64,000 nt of DNA from CAVVPY01 sp963750295. GTDB taxonomy: Bacteria > Actinomycetota > Actinomycetes > Mycobacteriales > Jatrophihabitantaceae. The notes beneath the pieces were generated by a model. That model ran no database searches. It had not been told where the DNA came from and was given only the letters and a program-made list of their open reading frames with translations. Below are positions 37,821 to 46,493 of this stretch, one piece after another; position 1 is the stretch's first letter; each line of letters starts with the position of its first letter. Where the stretch lies: positions 248,001-312,000 of the forward strand of contig CAVVPY010000008.1 in NCBI GenBank assembly GCA_963750295.1. Reading direction: 5' to 3'. A program made the translations under genes and the position numbers.

Positions 37821-38035
37821 CTGCGGCAGCTCCTTCCGCGCTGGTGTTGCCTGCGAGCGCCAGGACGTGCCGTCCCCCGCGTTCTCGCGTACCCACGACT
37901 CTAGTCCGCGCCGGTAACGGCTGGACCCCTAGCGGCACCCGGCCGCCTGGGCGCGCGACGGCCGATTTTCGACGGCGCACGTCCTGGCATAACGATCGGC
38001 GGCGGCGAGGAATGCCTGAACACTCGCCCAATCGT

Positions 38036-38052
38036 GTCCGCCGAGAGCGAAC
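38036..38052 (-). promoter_or_regulatory. ClgR-like operator upstream of clpC
   Basis: On the minus strand GTTCGC-N5-GCGGAC matches the ClgR core GTTCGC-N5-GCG with one imperfect outer half-site. clpC genes are known ClgR targets in Corynebacterium and Mycobacterium. Distance to the clpC ATG is about 215 nt; the rest of the 267-bp gap between panD and clpC (37821-38087) shows no other feature. Confidence 0.4.
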
Positions 38053-38087
38053 GCGCGACCGGCGACCTCCGGACGCGCGACCCGACC

Positions 38088-38477
38088 TCAGGCGGGCAGC
38101 GTCCCCGGGTAGGCGAGGTCCGCGCCAAGGTGGCGGATCCGATTGTGCTCGTCGACGTGGACGACCCTGGGCGGCAAGGCCCTGGCCTCGGCGTCGGGCA
38201 TGCTCGCGTAACTGATCACGATCACCAGGTCGCCGGTGCCGATGAGGTGGGCTGCCGCGCCGTTGATCCCGATGACGCCGGAGCCGCGCTCGCCCTCGAT
38301 GACGTAGGTCTCGAGACGGGCACCGTTCGTGACGTCGACGACGGCGACCTTTTCACCGGGCAGCAGGTCGGCGGCGTCGAGCAGGTCGGCGTCGATGGTG
38401 ATCGACCCTACGTAGTGCAGATCGGCCTGGGTCACGGTCGCGCGATGAATCTTGCTCTTCAACATCGTGCGGTACAT
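38088..38477 (-). CDS. panD: Aspartate 1-decarboxylase precursor
   Basis: A 129-aa pyruvoyl enzyme that makes beta-alanine from aspartate. The self-cleavage Gly-Ser (in HYVGSITID) that generates the pyruvoyl group is present, as are KIHRATVT, the GERGSGVIGINGAAAHL core and the C-terminal VHVDEHNRI. ATG 38477 (MYRTMLKS) fits the family start and follows GGTGGG; an in-frame ATG at 38507 is less likely. It supplies PanC, which lies 7 kb away in the same block. Confidence 0.96.
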   Translation of the reverse strand: MYRTMLKSKIHRATVTQADLHYVGSITIDADLLDAADLLPGEKVAVVDVTNGARLETYVIEGERGSGVIGINGAAAHLIGTGDLVIVISYASMPDAEARALPPRVVHVDEHNRIRHLGADLAYPGTLPA

Positions 38478-38562
38478 GCCCGGCCCACCCGTGCAGGAAG
38501 TGGCCATGCCACGAGGGTAGGTTTCGGCGATCGGCCGAGCCATCGGCGGTGAGGAGCGGCAC

Positions 38563-39276
38563 ATGCCTGACATCTCGCTGGGCAACGTCCCGCTCGGCTC
38601 GACCGGACTGCGCGCGTACGAGGCCCGGCCGGCGGGGGACGGACCCTGGCCCGGCGTGGTCGCCATCCACGAGGTGTGGGGCATGAACGAGGTGTTGCAA
38701 CGCCAGTGCGACCGGTTGGCGCAGGCCGGGTTCCTCAGCGTCGGACCGGATCTGTTCAGCGACGGCGGCATGCGACGGTGTGTGACCGCGACGATGCGAT
38801 CCATGCTGACCGGGCGCGGCAAGGCGGTGGCCGACATCGAGGCCGCCCGGCGGCATCTGCTCGACCAGGCCGACTGCACCGGAAAGGTCGGCGTGATCGG
38901 TTTCTGCATGGGCGGCGGGTTCGCCCTGGTGCTGGCCAACCGCGGCTACGACGCGGCCTCGGCCAACTACGGCACCGTCCCGCGCCGTGCGGAACGTGCC
39001 CTTGCAGGCGCCTGTCCGGTCATCGGCAGCTACGGCAAGCGGGATCTGATGATGACCGGCCAGGCCGCGAAGCTGGAGAAGTCGCTCACCGCGCTCGGCA
39101 TCGAGCACGACGTGAAGGTCTACCCGGACGCGGGGCACTCGTTCCTCAACCACGCCGAATCCGGCCCTGCGCTACTGCGGCCGCTCGAGCGGATCCTGCA
39201 CATCGGGCCCGAGCCCGAGGCAGCGGCCGACGCCTGGCAGCGGATCGAGTCGTTCTTCGACGTCCACCTGCGCTGA
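38563..39276 (+). CDS. Dienelactone hydrolase family protein
   Basis: A 237-aa alpha/beta hydrolase. Seen: HEVWGMNE (Glu of the triad region), nucleophile Cys in VIGFCMGGGF, and the catalytic His in DAGHSFLNH. A Cys nucleophile is characteristic of dienelactone hydrolases. GAGGAG precedes the ATG by 6 nt. It is divergent from panD with 85 bp between starts and has no aromatic-degradation neighbours, so it may act on other lactones or esters. Confidence 0.88.
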   Translation: MPDISLGNVPLGSTGLRAYEARPAGDGPWPGVVAIHEVWGMNEVLQRQCDRLAQAGFLSVGPDLFSDGGMRRCVTATMRSMLTGRGKAVADIEAARRHLLDQADCTGKVGVIGFCMGGGFALVLANRGYDAASANYGTVPRRAERALAGACPVIGSYGKRDLMMTGQAAKLEKSLTALGIEHDVKVYPDAGHSFLNHAESGPALLRPLERILHIGPEPEAAADAWQRIESFFDVHLR

Positions 39277-39302
39277 GGCGCGTTCCCGCTGCTCGCGCGG
39301 CG

Positions 39303-39635
39303 TCAGTGGGCAGAGTGGTACGCGTCGAGCACCTTGGTCGGGATGCGACCCTTTTCACCGATGTCGTAGCCGTTCTCGCGAGCCCAGCGCCGGACGGCGG
39401 CGGTCTGCTCACGGTCGCTGCGCCCGCCGCGTGAGCGCCTGGCTCCATTGGCCGCGGCCGGCGTCGGTCGCCGCGCATGGGCGACGTAGACGGCAAGGAC
39501 GTCGCGCAGTCGGGCCGCGTTGTCCTCGGAAAGGTCGATCTCGTAGCGCGTGCCGTCGAGCCCGAACGAGACGGTTTCCTGCGCGTCCACGCCGTCCAGA
39601 TCGTCGATCAGCTGCACGATATGTTTCTGGGCCAC
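39303..39635 (-). CDS. lsr2: Nucleoid-associated protein Lsr2
   Basis: A 110-aa H-NS-like xenogeneic silencer. N-terminal dimerisation domain (QKHIVQLIDDLDG ... VSFGLDGTRYEIDLSEDNA) and a C-terminal DNA-binding domain with VRRWARENGYDIGEKGRIPTKV. The AT-hook-like R-G-R that enters the minor groove of AT-rich DNA is K-G-R here. GTG 39635 gives the normal family length and is preceded by GGAAGGA. It lies between a convergent hydrolase and lysS. Confidence 0.95.
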   Translation of the reverse strand: MAQKHIVQLIDDLDGVDAQETVSFGLDGTRYEIDLSEDNAARLRDVLAVYVAHARRPTPAAANGARRSRGGRSDREQTAAVRRWARENGYDIGEKGRIPTKVLDAYHSAH

Positions 39636-39669
39636 TGATCCGTCCTTCCCCCCGATAACCGTTTCGTCC

Positions 39670-39699
39670 ATTGTGCCCCCAGTTCCTGGGAGTGGGCAA
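39670..39699 (-). promoter_or_regulatory. Possible lsr2 promoter
   Basis: On the minus strand -35 TTGCCC (39694-39699) and -10 CACAAT (39670-39675) with an 18-nt spacer, located between lysS and lsr2, about 35 nt before the lsr2 GTG. It implies that lsr2 can be expressed separately from lysS. Confidence 0.35.
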
Positions 39700-39716
39700 A
39701 TTTGGCGCTCCGCGCG

Positions 39717-41207
39717 TTACCGCGGCTTTATCAGCGGGAACAGAATGGTCTCCCGAATGCCGCGTCCGGTCAGCAGCATGACCAACCGATCGACACCGAG
39801 GCCCATCCCGCCGGTCGGCGGCATGCCGTATTCGAGGGCCTGGAGAAAGTCCTCGTCCAGTTCCATCGCTTCCGGGTCGCCGTGGGCGGCAGCGATGGAC
39901 TGTTCGACGAGTCGCCGGCGCTGCTCGACCGGGTCGACCAGTTCCGAGTAGGCCGGCGCGATCTCGACACCGCCGATCACGAGGTCCCACGCCTCGGCCA
40001 GCCGCGGATCGTCGCGGTGCGGGCGGGCCAGCGGGCGGACGCTGACCGGGTAGTCGCGGACGAAGGTCGGCTGCACGATCGCGTGCTCGCACAACTTCTC
40101 GTATAGCTCGAGCACGATGTCGCCGGCCGGGGCGTCCGGGTGCACCGCGATGCCGAACCGGTCCGCGTGCTTGCGCAGGGCGTCCGCGCCGGTGTCAGGA
40201 TCGATGTCGACCCCGACTGCCTCGGACACGAGTTCGTGGATCCCGACCGTCCGCCACGGCGCGTCCAGCTCGATCTCGACCCCGCCGGGCGTCACCGGGT
40301 GGGGCACTCCGGCAGCGGCAGCCGCGTCGAGAACGAGTTGGCGGGTCAGCTCGGCCATCGTGTCGTAATCGCCGTAGGCCTGGTAGGCCTCCAGCAGCGT
40401 GTATTCCGGGGAATGGGTCGAATCGACGCCCTCGTTCCGAAACACCGGGCCGATCTCGTAGACGTTGTCGATCCCGCCGACAATGCATCGTTTCAGGTAC
40501 AGCTCGGTCGCGATCCGCAGCGACATGTCGAGATCGAATGCATTCAAATGCGTGTGAAATGGCCGGGCAGCCGCCCCGCCATGCACCATTTGCAGCACCG
40601 GAGTCTCGACTTCCAGGTAGCCACGCGCATGCAGCGTCTCGCGCAGCGAGCGGATCACCTGCGCCCTGGTGCGCACCATGTCGCGTGCCTCGGGACGCAC
40701 GATGAGGTCGACGTAGCGCTGCCGGACCCGGTTCTCCTCCGAGAGGGGCTTGTGCGCGACCGGCAACGGTCGCAGGGCCTTGGCCGTGATGCGCCAGTCG
40801 TCGACGAAAACCGACAGTTCGCCGCGCTTGGACGAGATCACTTCTCCGCGGGCGAAGACGAGGTCGCCCAGGTCGACGTCGGCCTTCCAGGCCGCGAGTG
40901 AGTCCGGTCCGAGCCGAGCCTCGGACAGCATCAGTTGCAGTTCGACGCCGTCCTCGCGCAGGGTCGCGAAGCACAGCCGCCCGGTGTTGCGCGCGAAGAT
41001 CACCCGCCCGGTCACCCCGACCTGCGTCCCGGTCTCTTCGCCCGGCGACAGGTCCGGGTGGGCCGCCCGGACCTGGGCGAGCGCATGCGTCCTGGGCACG
41101 TTGACCGGGAAGGGGGCGCGGTCGGGGTCGGCCATCAGCCGGTCGTACTTGGTGCGCCGGACACGCAGCTGCTCGGGCAGGTCGTCCCCGGACTCCGGCG
41201 CGCTCAT
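39717..41207 (-). CDS. lysS: Lysyl-tRNA synthetase, class II
   Basis: A 496-aa class II synthetase. N-terminal OB-fold anticodon domain (GTQVGVTGRVIFARNTGRLCFATLREDG), motif 1 region with EVETPVLQ, motif 2 FRNEGVDSTHSPEYTLLEAYQAY, and motif 3 GMGLGVDRLVMLLTG near the C-terminus. No N-terminal MprF-like membrane domain, so this is the housekeeping enzyme and not the LysX fusion. Confidence 0.96.
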   Translation of the reverse strand: MSAPESGDDLPEQLRVRRTKYDRLMADPDRAPFPVNVPRTHALAQVRAAHPDLSPGEETGTQVGVTGRVIFARNTGRLCFATLREDGVELQLMLSEARLGPDSLAAWKADVDLGDLVFARGEVISSKRGELSVFVDDWRITAKALRPLPVAHKPLSEENRVRQRYVDLIVRPEARDMVRTRAQVIRSLRETLHARGYLEVETPVLQMVHGGAAARPFHTHLNAFDLDMSLRIATELYLKRCIVGGIDNVYEIGPVFRNEGVDSTHSPEYTLLEAYQAYGDYDTMAELTRQLVLDAAAAAGVPHPVTPGGVEIELDAPWRTVGIHELVSEAVGVDIDPDTGADALRKHADRFGIAVHPDAPAGDIVLELYEKLCEHAIVQPTFVRDYPVSVRPLARPHRDDPRLAEAWDLVIGGVEIAPAYSELVDPVEQRRRLVEQSIAAAHGDPEAMELDEDFLQALEYGMPPTGGMGLGVDRLVMLLTGRGIRETILFPLIKPR

Positions 41208-41320
41208 GCCGCAGACCCTATCGACCCGTCGAGAGCAGCCTCTGGGCATCGCGGACCCGGCTGGGTCGACCGTCGCGGCGGATCTCCGCACCCCCGGTGC
41301 AGCACATCCGCATTTGCCGA

Positions 41321-42238
41321 TCAGAGTTGCGCGGCCACCGCACTCGCGATCAGTTCGAGGTGGTCGAGATCGGCAAGGTCCAGTACCTGCAGGTAGATCC
41401 GCGTCGCGCCGATCGCCGCGTACTCCCCGATGCGCTCGACCACCTCGGCCGGTGAGCCGGCCAGGCCGGTCTCGCGCAGCTGCGCCGCGTCGCGGCCGAT
41501 CGCGTCCGCCCGCCGCACCACCTCGGCGTCGTCCCGGCCCACACAGACCGGCTGCGCGACCGAATAGACGAGCTCTCGCCCGGTCTCGGCGGCCGCGGCC
41601 CGGACGCGGTCGAAGATCGCCTGTGTTCCGGTGCGGTTGAAGCCGACGTTGTACTCGTCGGCGAACCGGGCGGCGAGGGTGGCGCTGCGCTTCTTGCCGG
41701 CACCGCCGAGGACGATCGGCACCCGCGGTGACTGGACCGGTTTCGGCAGCGCGGGCGAGTCGGTGAGCGTGTAGTGCTTGCCGGTGAAGCTGTACGTCTC
41801 GCCGACCGGCGTACGCCACAGGCCGTCGATGATCTCGACCTGCTCCTCGAGGCGGTCGAAGCGTTCGCGCAGGTCGGGGAACGGGATCCCGTAGTTGGCG
41901 TGCTCCTCGGCGTACCACCCGGTGCCGAGGCCGAGCTCGACCCGGCCCTCACTCATCTGGTCGATCTGGGCCACCGCGATGGCCAACGGTCCCGGCAAGC
42001 GGAAGGTCGCCGCAGTGACCAGCGTGCCCAGCCGGATCCGGCCGGTCTCGCGGGCCAGCGCACCCAGCGTCACGAACGAGTCGGTCGGGCCGGGGAGGCC
42101 GTCCCGGTCCCCCATCGACAGGTAGTGGTCGGAGCGGAAGAACGCGTCGAAGCCGAGCTCTTCGGTGGCCTTCGCGATGCGGAGTTGGTCGTGGTAGGTC
42201 GCGCCCTGCTGGGGCTCGACGAAGATGCGTAGATCCAT
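41321..42238 (-). CDS. LLM-class F420-dependent oxidoreductase
   Basis: A 305-aa luciferase-like monooxygenase-fold protein. Seen: FRSDHYLSM, RIRLGTLVTAATFRLPGPLA, GRVELGLGTGWYAEEHANYGIPFP and PIVLGGAGKKRS; these are typical of the F420-binding subgroup annotated as TIGR03560-type. The substrate is unknown. The 112 bp upstream to lysS contain no feature. Confidence 0.87.
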   Translation of the reverse strand: MDLRIFVEPQQGATYHDQLRIAKATEELGFDAFFRSDHYLSMGDRDGLPGPTDSFVTLGALARETGRIRLGTLVTAATFRLPGPLAIAVAQIDQMSEGRVELGLGTGWYAEEHANYGIPFPDLRERFDRLEEQVEIIDGLWRTPVGETYSFTGKHYTLTDSPALPKPVQSPRVPIVLGGAGKKRSATLAARFADEYNVGFNRTGTQAIFDRVRAAAAETGRELVYSVAQPVCVGRDDAEVVRRADAIGRDAAQLRETGLAGSPAEVVERIGEYAAIGATRIYLQVLDLADLDHLELIASAVAAQL

Positions 42239-42361
42239 TCCCTGAACCTAGTTGGCCGCACGACGCGGTTGCACCGGGCCGACCCAGAACGCGCTGCGGC
42301 GCCTCACCCGGCGGGTCGTGCCGCACCGCGTGCATCATTGCGGGGCGAAGCGGCCAGACCC

Positions 42362-43129
42362 TCAGCGGTTGCGCTCGTAGACCAGGCGCAGGCCGAGCAG
42401 GGTGAGATCAGGTTCGTGCCGGTCGACGGTCTCGCAGTGCTCGATGAGCAGGGACGCGAGCCCGCCGGTGGCGATGACCTCCACCGAGTCGGGGTCCTCG
42501 GGCGCGAGCACCTTCGAGATCCGTCGGACCAGCCCGTCCACCTGCCCGGCGAAGCCGTACAGGATGCCGGACTGGAGCGCCTCGACCGTCGACTTGCCGA
42601 TCGGCCCGCGCGGGGCAACCAGCTCTACCTTGCGCAGCTGCGCGGCCCGGGCAGCGAGCGCGTCGAGCGAGATCTCGATGCCCGGCGCCAGCGCACCACC
42701 CAGGAAGTCGCCGCGCTCGTTCACCACGTCGAAGTTCGTCGTCGTCCCGAAGTCGACCACGATGGCCGGCCGGGCGCCCACCAGGTGATGCGCGGCGAGG
42801 GTGTTCACGATGCGGTCGGCGCCGACTTCCTTCGGGTTCTCGTACTGCAGGCCGACGCCGGTGCGCACGCCCGGTTCGACGATGACGGTGGGCAGGTCCG
42901 GGTAGTACGCCGCGAGCATCTCGCGCAGCTCACGCAGCGCCGCGGGGACGGTCGAGCACGCCGCCGTCGCCGTGATCACGTGATCGGTCAGCAGTCCGCG
43001 GAAGGTCAGCGCCAGCTCGTCGGCCGTGTGCCGGGCGTCGGTCTTGATCCGCCACGAGTGTTCGAGCTTGTCGCCGTCGAACACGCCCAGGACGGTGTTG
43101 GTGTTGCCGATGTCGATGGCGAGCAGCAT
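42362..43129 (-). CDS. coaX: Type III pantothenate kinase
   Basis: A 255-aa ASKHA-fold kinase for the first step of CoA synthesis. Seen: phosphate motif DIGNTNT at 6-12, catalytic-base region PGVRTGV and VDFGTTTNFDVV, and the adenosine motif GGLAS. It begins directly after the nadC stop and ends the panC-nadB-nadC-coaX operon, thereby linking CoA with NAD synthesis. Confidence 0.94.
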   Translation of the reverse strand: MLLAIDIGNTNTVLGVFDGDKLEHSWRIKTDARHTADELALTFRGLLTDHVITATAACSTVPAALRELREMLAAYYPDLPTVIVEPGVRTGVGLQYENPKEVGADRIVNTLAAHHLVGARPAIVVDFGTTTNFDVVNERGDFLGGALAPGIEISLDALAARAAQLRKVELVAPRGPIGKSTVEALQSGILYGFAGQVDGLVRRISKVLAPEDPDSVEVIATGGLASLLIEHCETVDRHEPDLTLLGLRLVYERNR

Positions 43130-43963
43130 CTACAGGTCCAGTCCGATGTCGAGAACGGGCGCCGAGTGGGTCAGCGCACCGACTGCAAGGTAGTCGACTC
43201 CTGTTTCGGCCACCGCGCGAGCCTCGGCCAGCGTCAGCCCACCGGACGCCTCCAGCTTCGCCCGACCCGCCGCATATTCGACCACCGCGCGCAGGTCGTC
43301 CGGGTCCATGTTGTCCAGCAGGACGAGATCCGCCCCGGCGTCGAGAACCGCCCGGGCCTGCTCGACGGTGTCGACCTCGACCTCGAGCGGCAGGTCGGGG
43401 TAGGCGGCCCGGACCGCGTGGAACGCCTCGACCACGCCACCGGCCGCGGCCACGTGGTTGTCCTTCACCAGCGCCGCGTCCGACAGTGACATGCGGTGGT
43501 TCTGCCCGCCGCCGGTGCGCACGGCGTACTTCTCCAATGCGCGCAGGCCGGGCAGCGTCTTTCGGGTGTCGCGGATCTGCGCGCCCGTCCCCTCGACCGC
43601 ATCGACCCAGCGCCGGGTGAGGGTCGCGATCCCGGACAGGTGCCCGAGCAGGTTCAGCGCGGTCCGCTCCGCCGTCAGCAGGTCGCGCACCGGGCCGCGG
43701 ACGGTGGCCAGCACCTCGCCGGCACTGACCCGCGCGCCGTCGGCCGTCCCGAACTCGACCAGCACCCGGCCCTGCCCGACGGTCTCGAAGACGCGGGCCG
43801 CCACGTCCAGGCCGGCGACCACCCCCGCGGCGCGGGCGACGAGGTCGGCGCTGGCCAGCAGCGCTGAGGGAACGGTCGCGCGCGTGGTGAGGTCCCCGGC
43901 AGCACCGAGGTCCTCGGCGAGGGCGCGGGCGATCACGTCGTCGACCACCGCATCACTGAGCAC
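43130..43963 (-). CDS. nadC: Nicotinate-nucleotide pyrophosphorylase (quinolinate phosphoribosyltransferase)
   Basis: A 277-aa type II phosphoribosyltransferase that converts quinolinate and PRPP to NaMN. Seen: EDLGAAGDLTT, RDTRKTLPGLR, RTGGGQNHRM, KDNHV and VLLDNM, all contributing active-site Arg, His, Lys and Asp residues. GTG 43963 is preceded by GGGGGG at 8 nt and overlaps the last codons of nadB by 11 bp. Confidence 0.95.
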   Translation of the reverse strand: MLSDAVVDDVIARALAEDLGAAGDLTTRATVPSALLASADLVARAAGVVAGLDVAARVFETVGQGRVLVEFGTADGARVSAGEVLATVRGPVRDLLTAERTALNLLGHLSGIATLTRRWVDAVEGTGAQIRDTRKTLPGLRALEKYAVRTGGGQNHRMSLSDAALVKDNHVAAAGGVVEAFHAVRAAYPDLPLEVEVDTVEQARAVLDAGADLVLLDNMDPDDLRAVVEYAAGRAKLEASGGLTLAEARAVAETGVDYLAVGALTHSAPVLDIGLDL

Positions 43964-45638
43964 GGCTTTGACCCCCCAGTGGTCGTGATTTCGTGCTCGC
44001 CGCGGCCATGCGGGGGTCAAAGCGGGTGTTGAGCAGGCCGGACGAGTCCAGGGTGAGGTCGAGGTGCCCGCGCCACTGCTCGTCGTCGCGCTCGGGGAAG
44101 TCGTCGCGCCAGTGCGACCCGCGGGTCTCTTCCCGCAGCCCGGCCGCCTCGACCAGCGCGGACGCGACGGTGTGCAGGTTCGTCGTCTCCCAGCTCTCGG
44201 TGGACGGGGGGCCGGCCGACATCGGCACGTCCGCGAGTTCGCGCGCCGCCGCCTCGAGGCCCTTGTGGTCGCGCAGCACGCCCGCGTGCTGCGCCATCAC
44301 GCGCTGCACGTCCGCCCGCGCCTCGACGGCGACGAGGCCGCGCTCGTGGGCGCGCGCTGCCGCTACCGGGGGCTCCCCCGGCCCACCGAGCCGGTGGACC
44401 ACGGTGTCGGCGATGCGGCGACCGAAGACCAGTCCCTCGAGCAGCGAGTTGGACGCCAGCCGGTTCGCCCCGTGCACGCCGGTGCAGGCGGTCTCGCCGC
44501 ACGCGAACAGGTTCGCGATGCTCGTCTCGCCGAGCAGGTCGGTGCGCACACCGCCGCTGGCGTAATGGCAGGCGGGCACGACCGGGATCAGGTCACGCAC
44601 CGGGTCGATGCCGAGCGACAGCAGGGTCGCGTGGATCGTCGGGAACCGCACCCGCCACTTCTCGGCGCCGAACGCGCGCGCGTCGAGCCAGACGCGCTCG
44701 GCACCGGACTCGCGCATCCGCCGCAGGATCGCCTTGGCCACCACATCTCGGGGCGCGAGGTCGGCCAGCTCGTGCTGCCCGAGCATGAACCGGGTGCCCT
44801 CGTCGTCCACGAGCACCGCGCCCTCGCCACGCACCGCCTCGCTGACCAGCGGCTGCTGCCCTTGCGAATGCCGACCGAGCCAGGTGACGGTCGGGTGGAA
44901 CTGGACGAACTCGAGATCGCGGACGACGGCACCGGCGCGCAGCGCCGCCGCGACCCCGTCCCCCGTCGACACGCTCGGGTTCGTCGTCGCCGCGTAGACC
45001 TGCCCGAACCCGCCGGTCGCGAGCACGACCGCACGCGCCCGCACCGCCCCGACGCCGTCGCGCTGCCCCTCGCCCATCACGTGCAGGGTGAGCCCGGCGG
45101 CCGCACCGTCCGCGTCGAGCAGCAGGTCGAGGACGAGCGCGTGCTCGATCACCTCGACACCGCTCGCGTCCAGCACCCGCGTGAGCAGCGCACGCTCGAT
45201 CTCGGCACCCGTCGCGTCGCCGCCGGCGTGCGCGATCCGGTCACGTCCGTGCCCGCCCTCGCGGGTGAGCGAGAGCGCGCCGTCCGATGTGCGGTCGAAG
45301 CGCGCGCCGATCTGCGCCAACTCGTGCACCGCCGCAGCACCTTCGCGCACCAGCACGCGCACGGCCGCCTCGTCGCACACGCCGGCGCCCGCGGTCATGG
45401 TGTCGGCGAAATGCTGGTCGGCGGTGTCACCGACGCCGAGCGCGGCCGCGATGCCGCCCTGCGCCCACCGGGTCGAACCGGCGGCGAGGACGTCCTTGGT
45501 GACGAGCAGGACGCGCAGCGCCGAGTGCCGGGTCACGTGCAGCGCCGTGGTCAGCCCGGCGATGCCCGACCCGACGACGACGACGTCGGTGTCGATCTCC
45601 CAGCCGGGCTCGGGCGCTGCCAGCCTCGCCGCGATCAC
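43953..45638 (-). CDS. nadB: L-aspartate oxidase
   Basis: A 561-aa flavoenzyme that oxidises aspartate to iminoaspartate. FAD-binding GSGIAG at 23-28, the SGGVRTD-type substrate region, HPT in QFHPTVTWL, catalytic Arg in HGANRLASNSLLEGLVFG. GTG start overlaps the panC stop (GTGA). The partner quinolinate synthase gene nadA, usually adjacent in actinobacteria, is not in this window. Confidence 0.95.
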   Translation of the reverse strand: MIAARLAAPEPGWEIDTDVVVVGSGIAGLTTALHVTRHSALRVLLVTKDVLAAGSTRWAQGGIAAALGVGDTADQHFADTMTAGAGVCDEAAVRVLVREGAAAVHELAQIGARFDRTSDGALSLTREGGHGRDRIAHAGGDATGAEIERALLTRVLDASGVEVIEHALVLDLLLDADGAAAGLTLHVMGEGQRDGVGAVRARAVVLATGGFGQVYAATTNPSVSTGDGVAAALRAGAVVRDLEFVQFHPTVTWLGRHSQGQQPLVSEAVRGEGAVLVDDEGTRFMLGQHELADLAPRDVVAKAILRRMRESGAERVWLDARAFGAEKWRVRFPTIHATLLSLGIDPVRDLIPVVPACHYASGGVRTDLLGETSIANLFACGETACTGVHGANRLASNSLLEGLVFGRRIADTVVHRLGGPGEPPVAAARAHERGLVAVEARADVQRVMAQHAGVLRDHKGLEAAARELADVPMSAGPPSTESWETTNLHTVASALVEAAGLREETRGSHWRDDFPERDDEQWRGHLDLTLDSSGLLNTRFDPRMAAASTKSRPLGGQSRAQ

Positions 45639-46462
45639 AGCTGCACCGCCACGTTGTCGATCAGCCGCGTGCGCCCGACCCGGGCGGCGACCAGCAGCCG
45701 GGCCGGGCCGTGCTCGGGGATCTCGCCCAGGTCGGCGCCTGCGAGCTCGAGGTAGTCGACCGCGACCTCGCGCGTCGCGGCGAGCACCCCCGTCGCGGCC
45801 GTGATGACCGCGAGCGCACCTGCCGGGCCAGCGTCACGTCCGGCGAACAGTGCCCGCGACAGCGCGACCGCCTGGCGGCGTTCGTCCGGCGAGAGGTACG
45901 TATTGCGGCTGGACATTGCGAGCCCATCCGATTCACGCACGGTCGGCACGCCAATCACGTCGACCCCGAGATCGAGGTCGGCCGACATGCGGCGGATCAG
46001 CGTCAACTGCTGAAAGTCCTTCTCGCCGAAGAACCCGACGTCCGGACGGACGAGGCCGAACAGCTTGGCGACGACGGTCAGCATCCCGGCGAAGTGGGTC
46101 GGGCGTGACGCGCCCTCCAGCAGGTCGCCGAGCGGTCCGGGGTCGACCCGCACCTGCGTGTCACCGTCCGGGTAGACGTCGCGGACTCCCGGCGCCCAGA
46201 CGACGTCCGCACCCAACCGCGCGCACAGGCTGAGGTCGTCGTCGAGCGAGCGCGGGTAGCTGGCGAGGTCCTCGTTCGCCCCGAACTGCAGCGGGTTCAC
46301 GAAGACCGACACGACGACCGTGTCGCACGCCGCGCGAGCCGCCGCGATCAGTGCGGCGTGGCCGTCGTGCAGGGCACCCATCGTCGGCACGAGCGCGACC
46401 GGCCCGGCGAGGTCATCGCGGACACCGGCCAGCTCGGCGCGGGTGCGCGCCAGCACGGTCAC
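45635..46462 (-). CDS. panC: Pantothenate synthetase
   Basis: A 275-aa ATP-dependent ligase joining pantoate and beta-alanine. Seen: PTMGALHDGH at 26-35 (HIGH-like), FVNPLQFGANEDLASYPR, GFFGEKDFQQL and the KMSKS-like AMSSRNTYLS. Two GTG starts (46462, 46456) are possible; the first fits the family. First gene of the panC-nadB-nadC-coaX operon, with 31 nt to the preceding gene. Confidence 0.95.
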   Translation of the reverse strand: MTVLARTRAELAGVRDDLAGPVALVPTMGALHDGHAALIAAARAACDTVVVSVFVNPLQFGANEDLASYPRSLDDDLSLCARLGADVVWAPGVRDVYPDGDTQVRVDPGPLGDLLEGASRPTHFAGMLTVVAKLFGLVRPDVGFFGEKDFQQLTLIRRMSADLDLGVDVIGVPTVRESDGLAMSSRNTYLSPDERRQAVALSRALFAGRDAGPAGALAVITAATGVLAATREVAVDYLELAGADLGEIPEHGPARLLVAARVGRTRLIDNVAVQL

Positions 46463-46493
46463 CGCAGCCCGCCCACGCGCCGGACGGCACCGC

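Noticed and set aside
35673..37904. A 743-codon open frame antisense to clpC
   Set aside because: It is the mirror of a highly conserved gene in GC-rich DNA, with no family motifs; similar antisense frames occur under most genes here (for example 2484-3893).
37801..38031. A 76-codon minus-strand frame upstream of clpC
   Set aside because: It overlaps the clpC start and leader in another frame, with no protein-family resemblance; composition fits non-coding GC-rich sequence.
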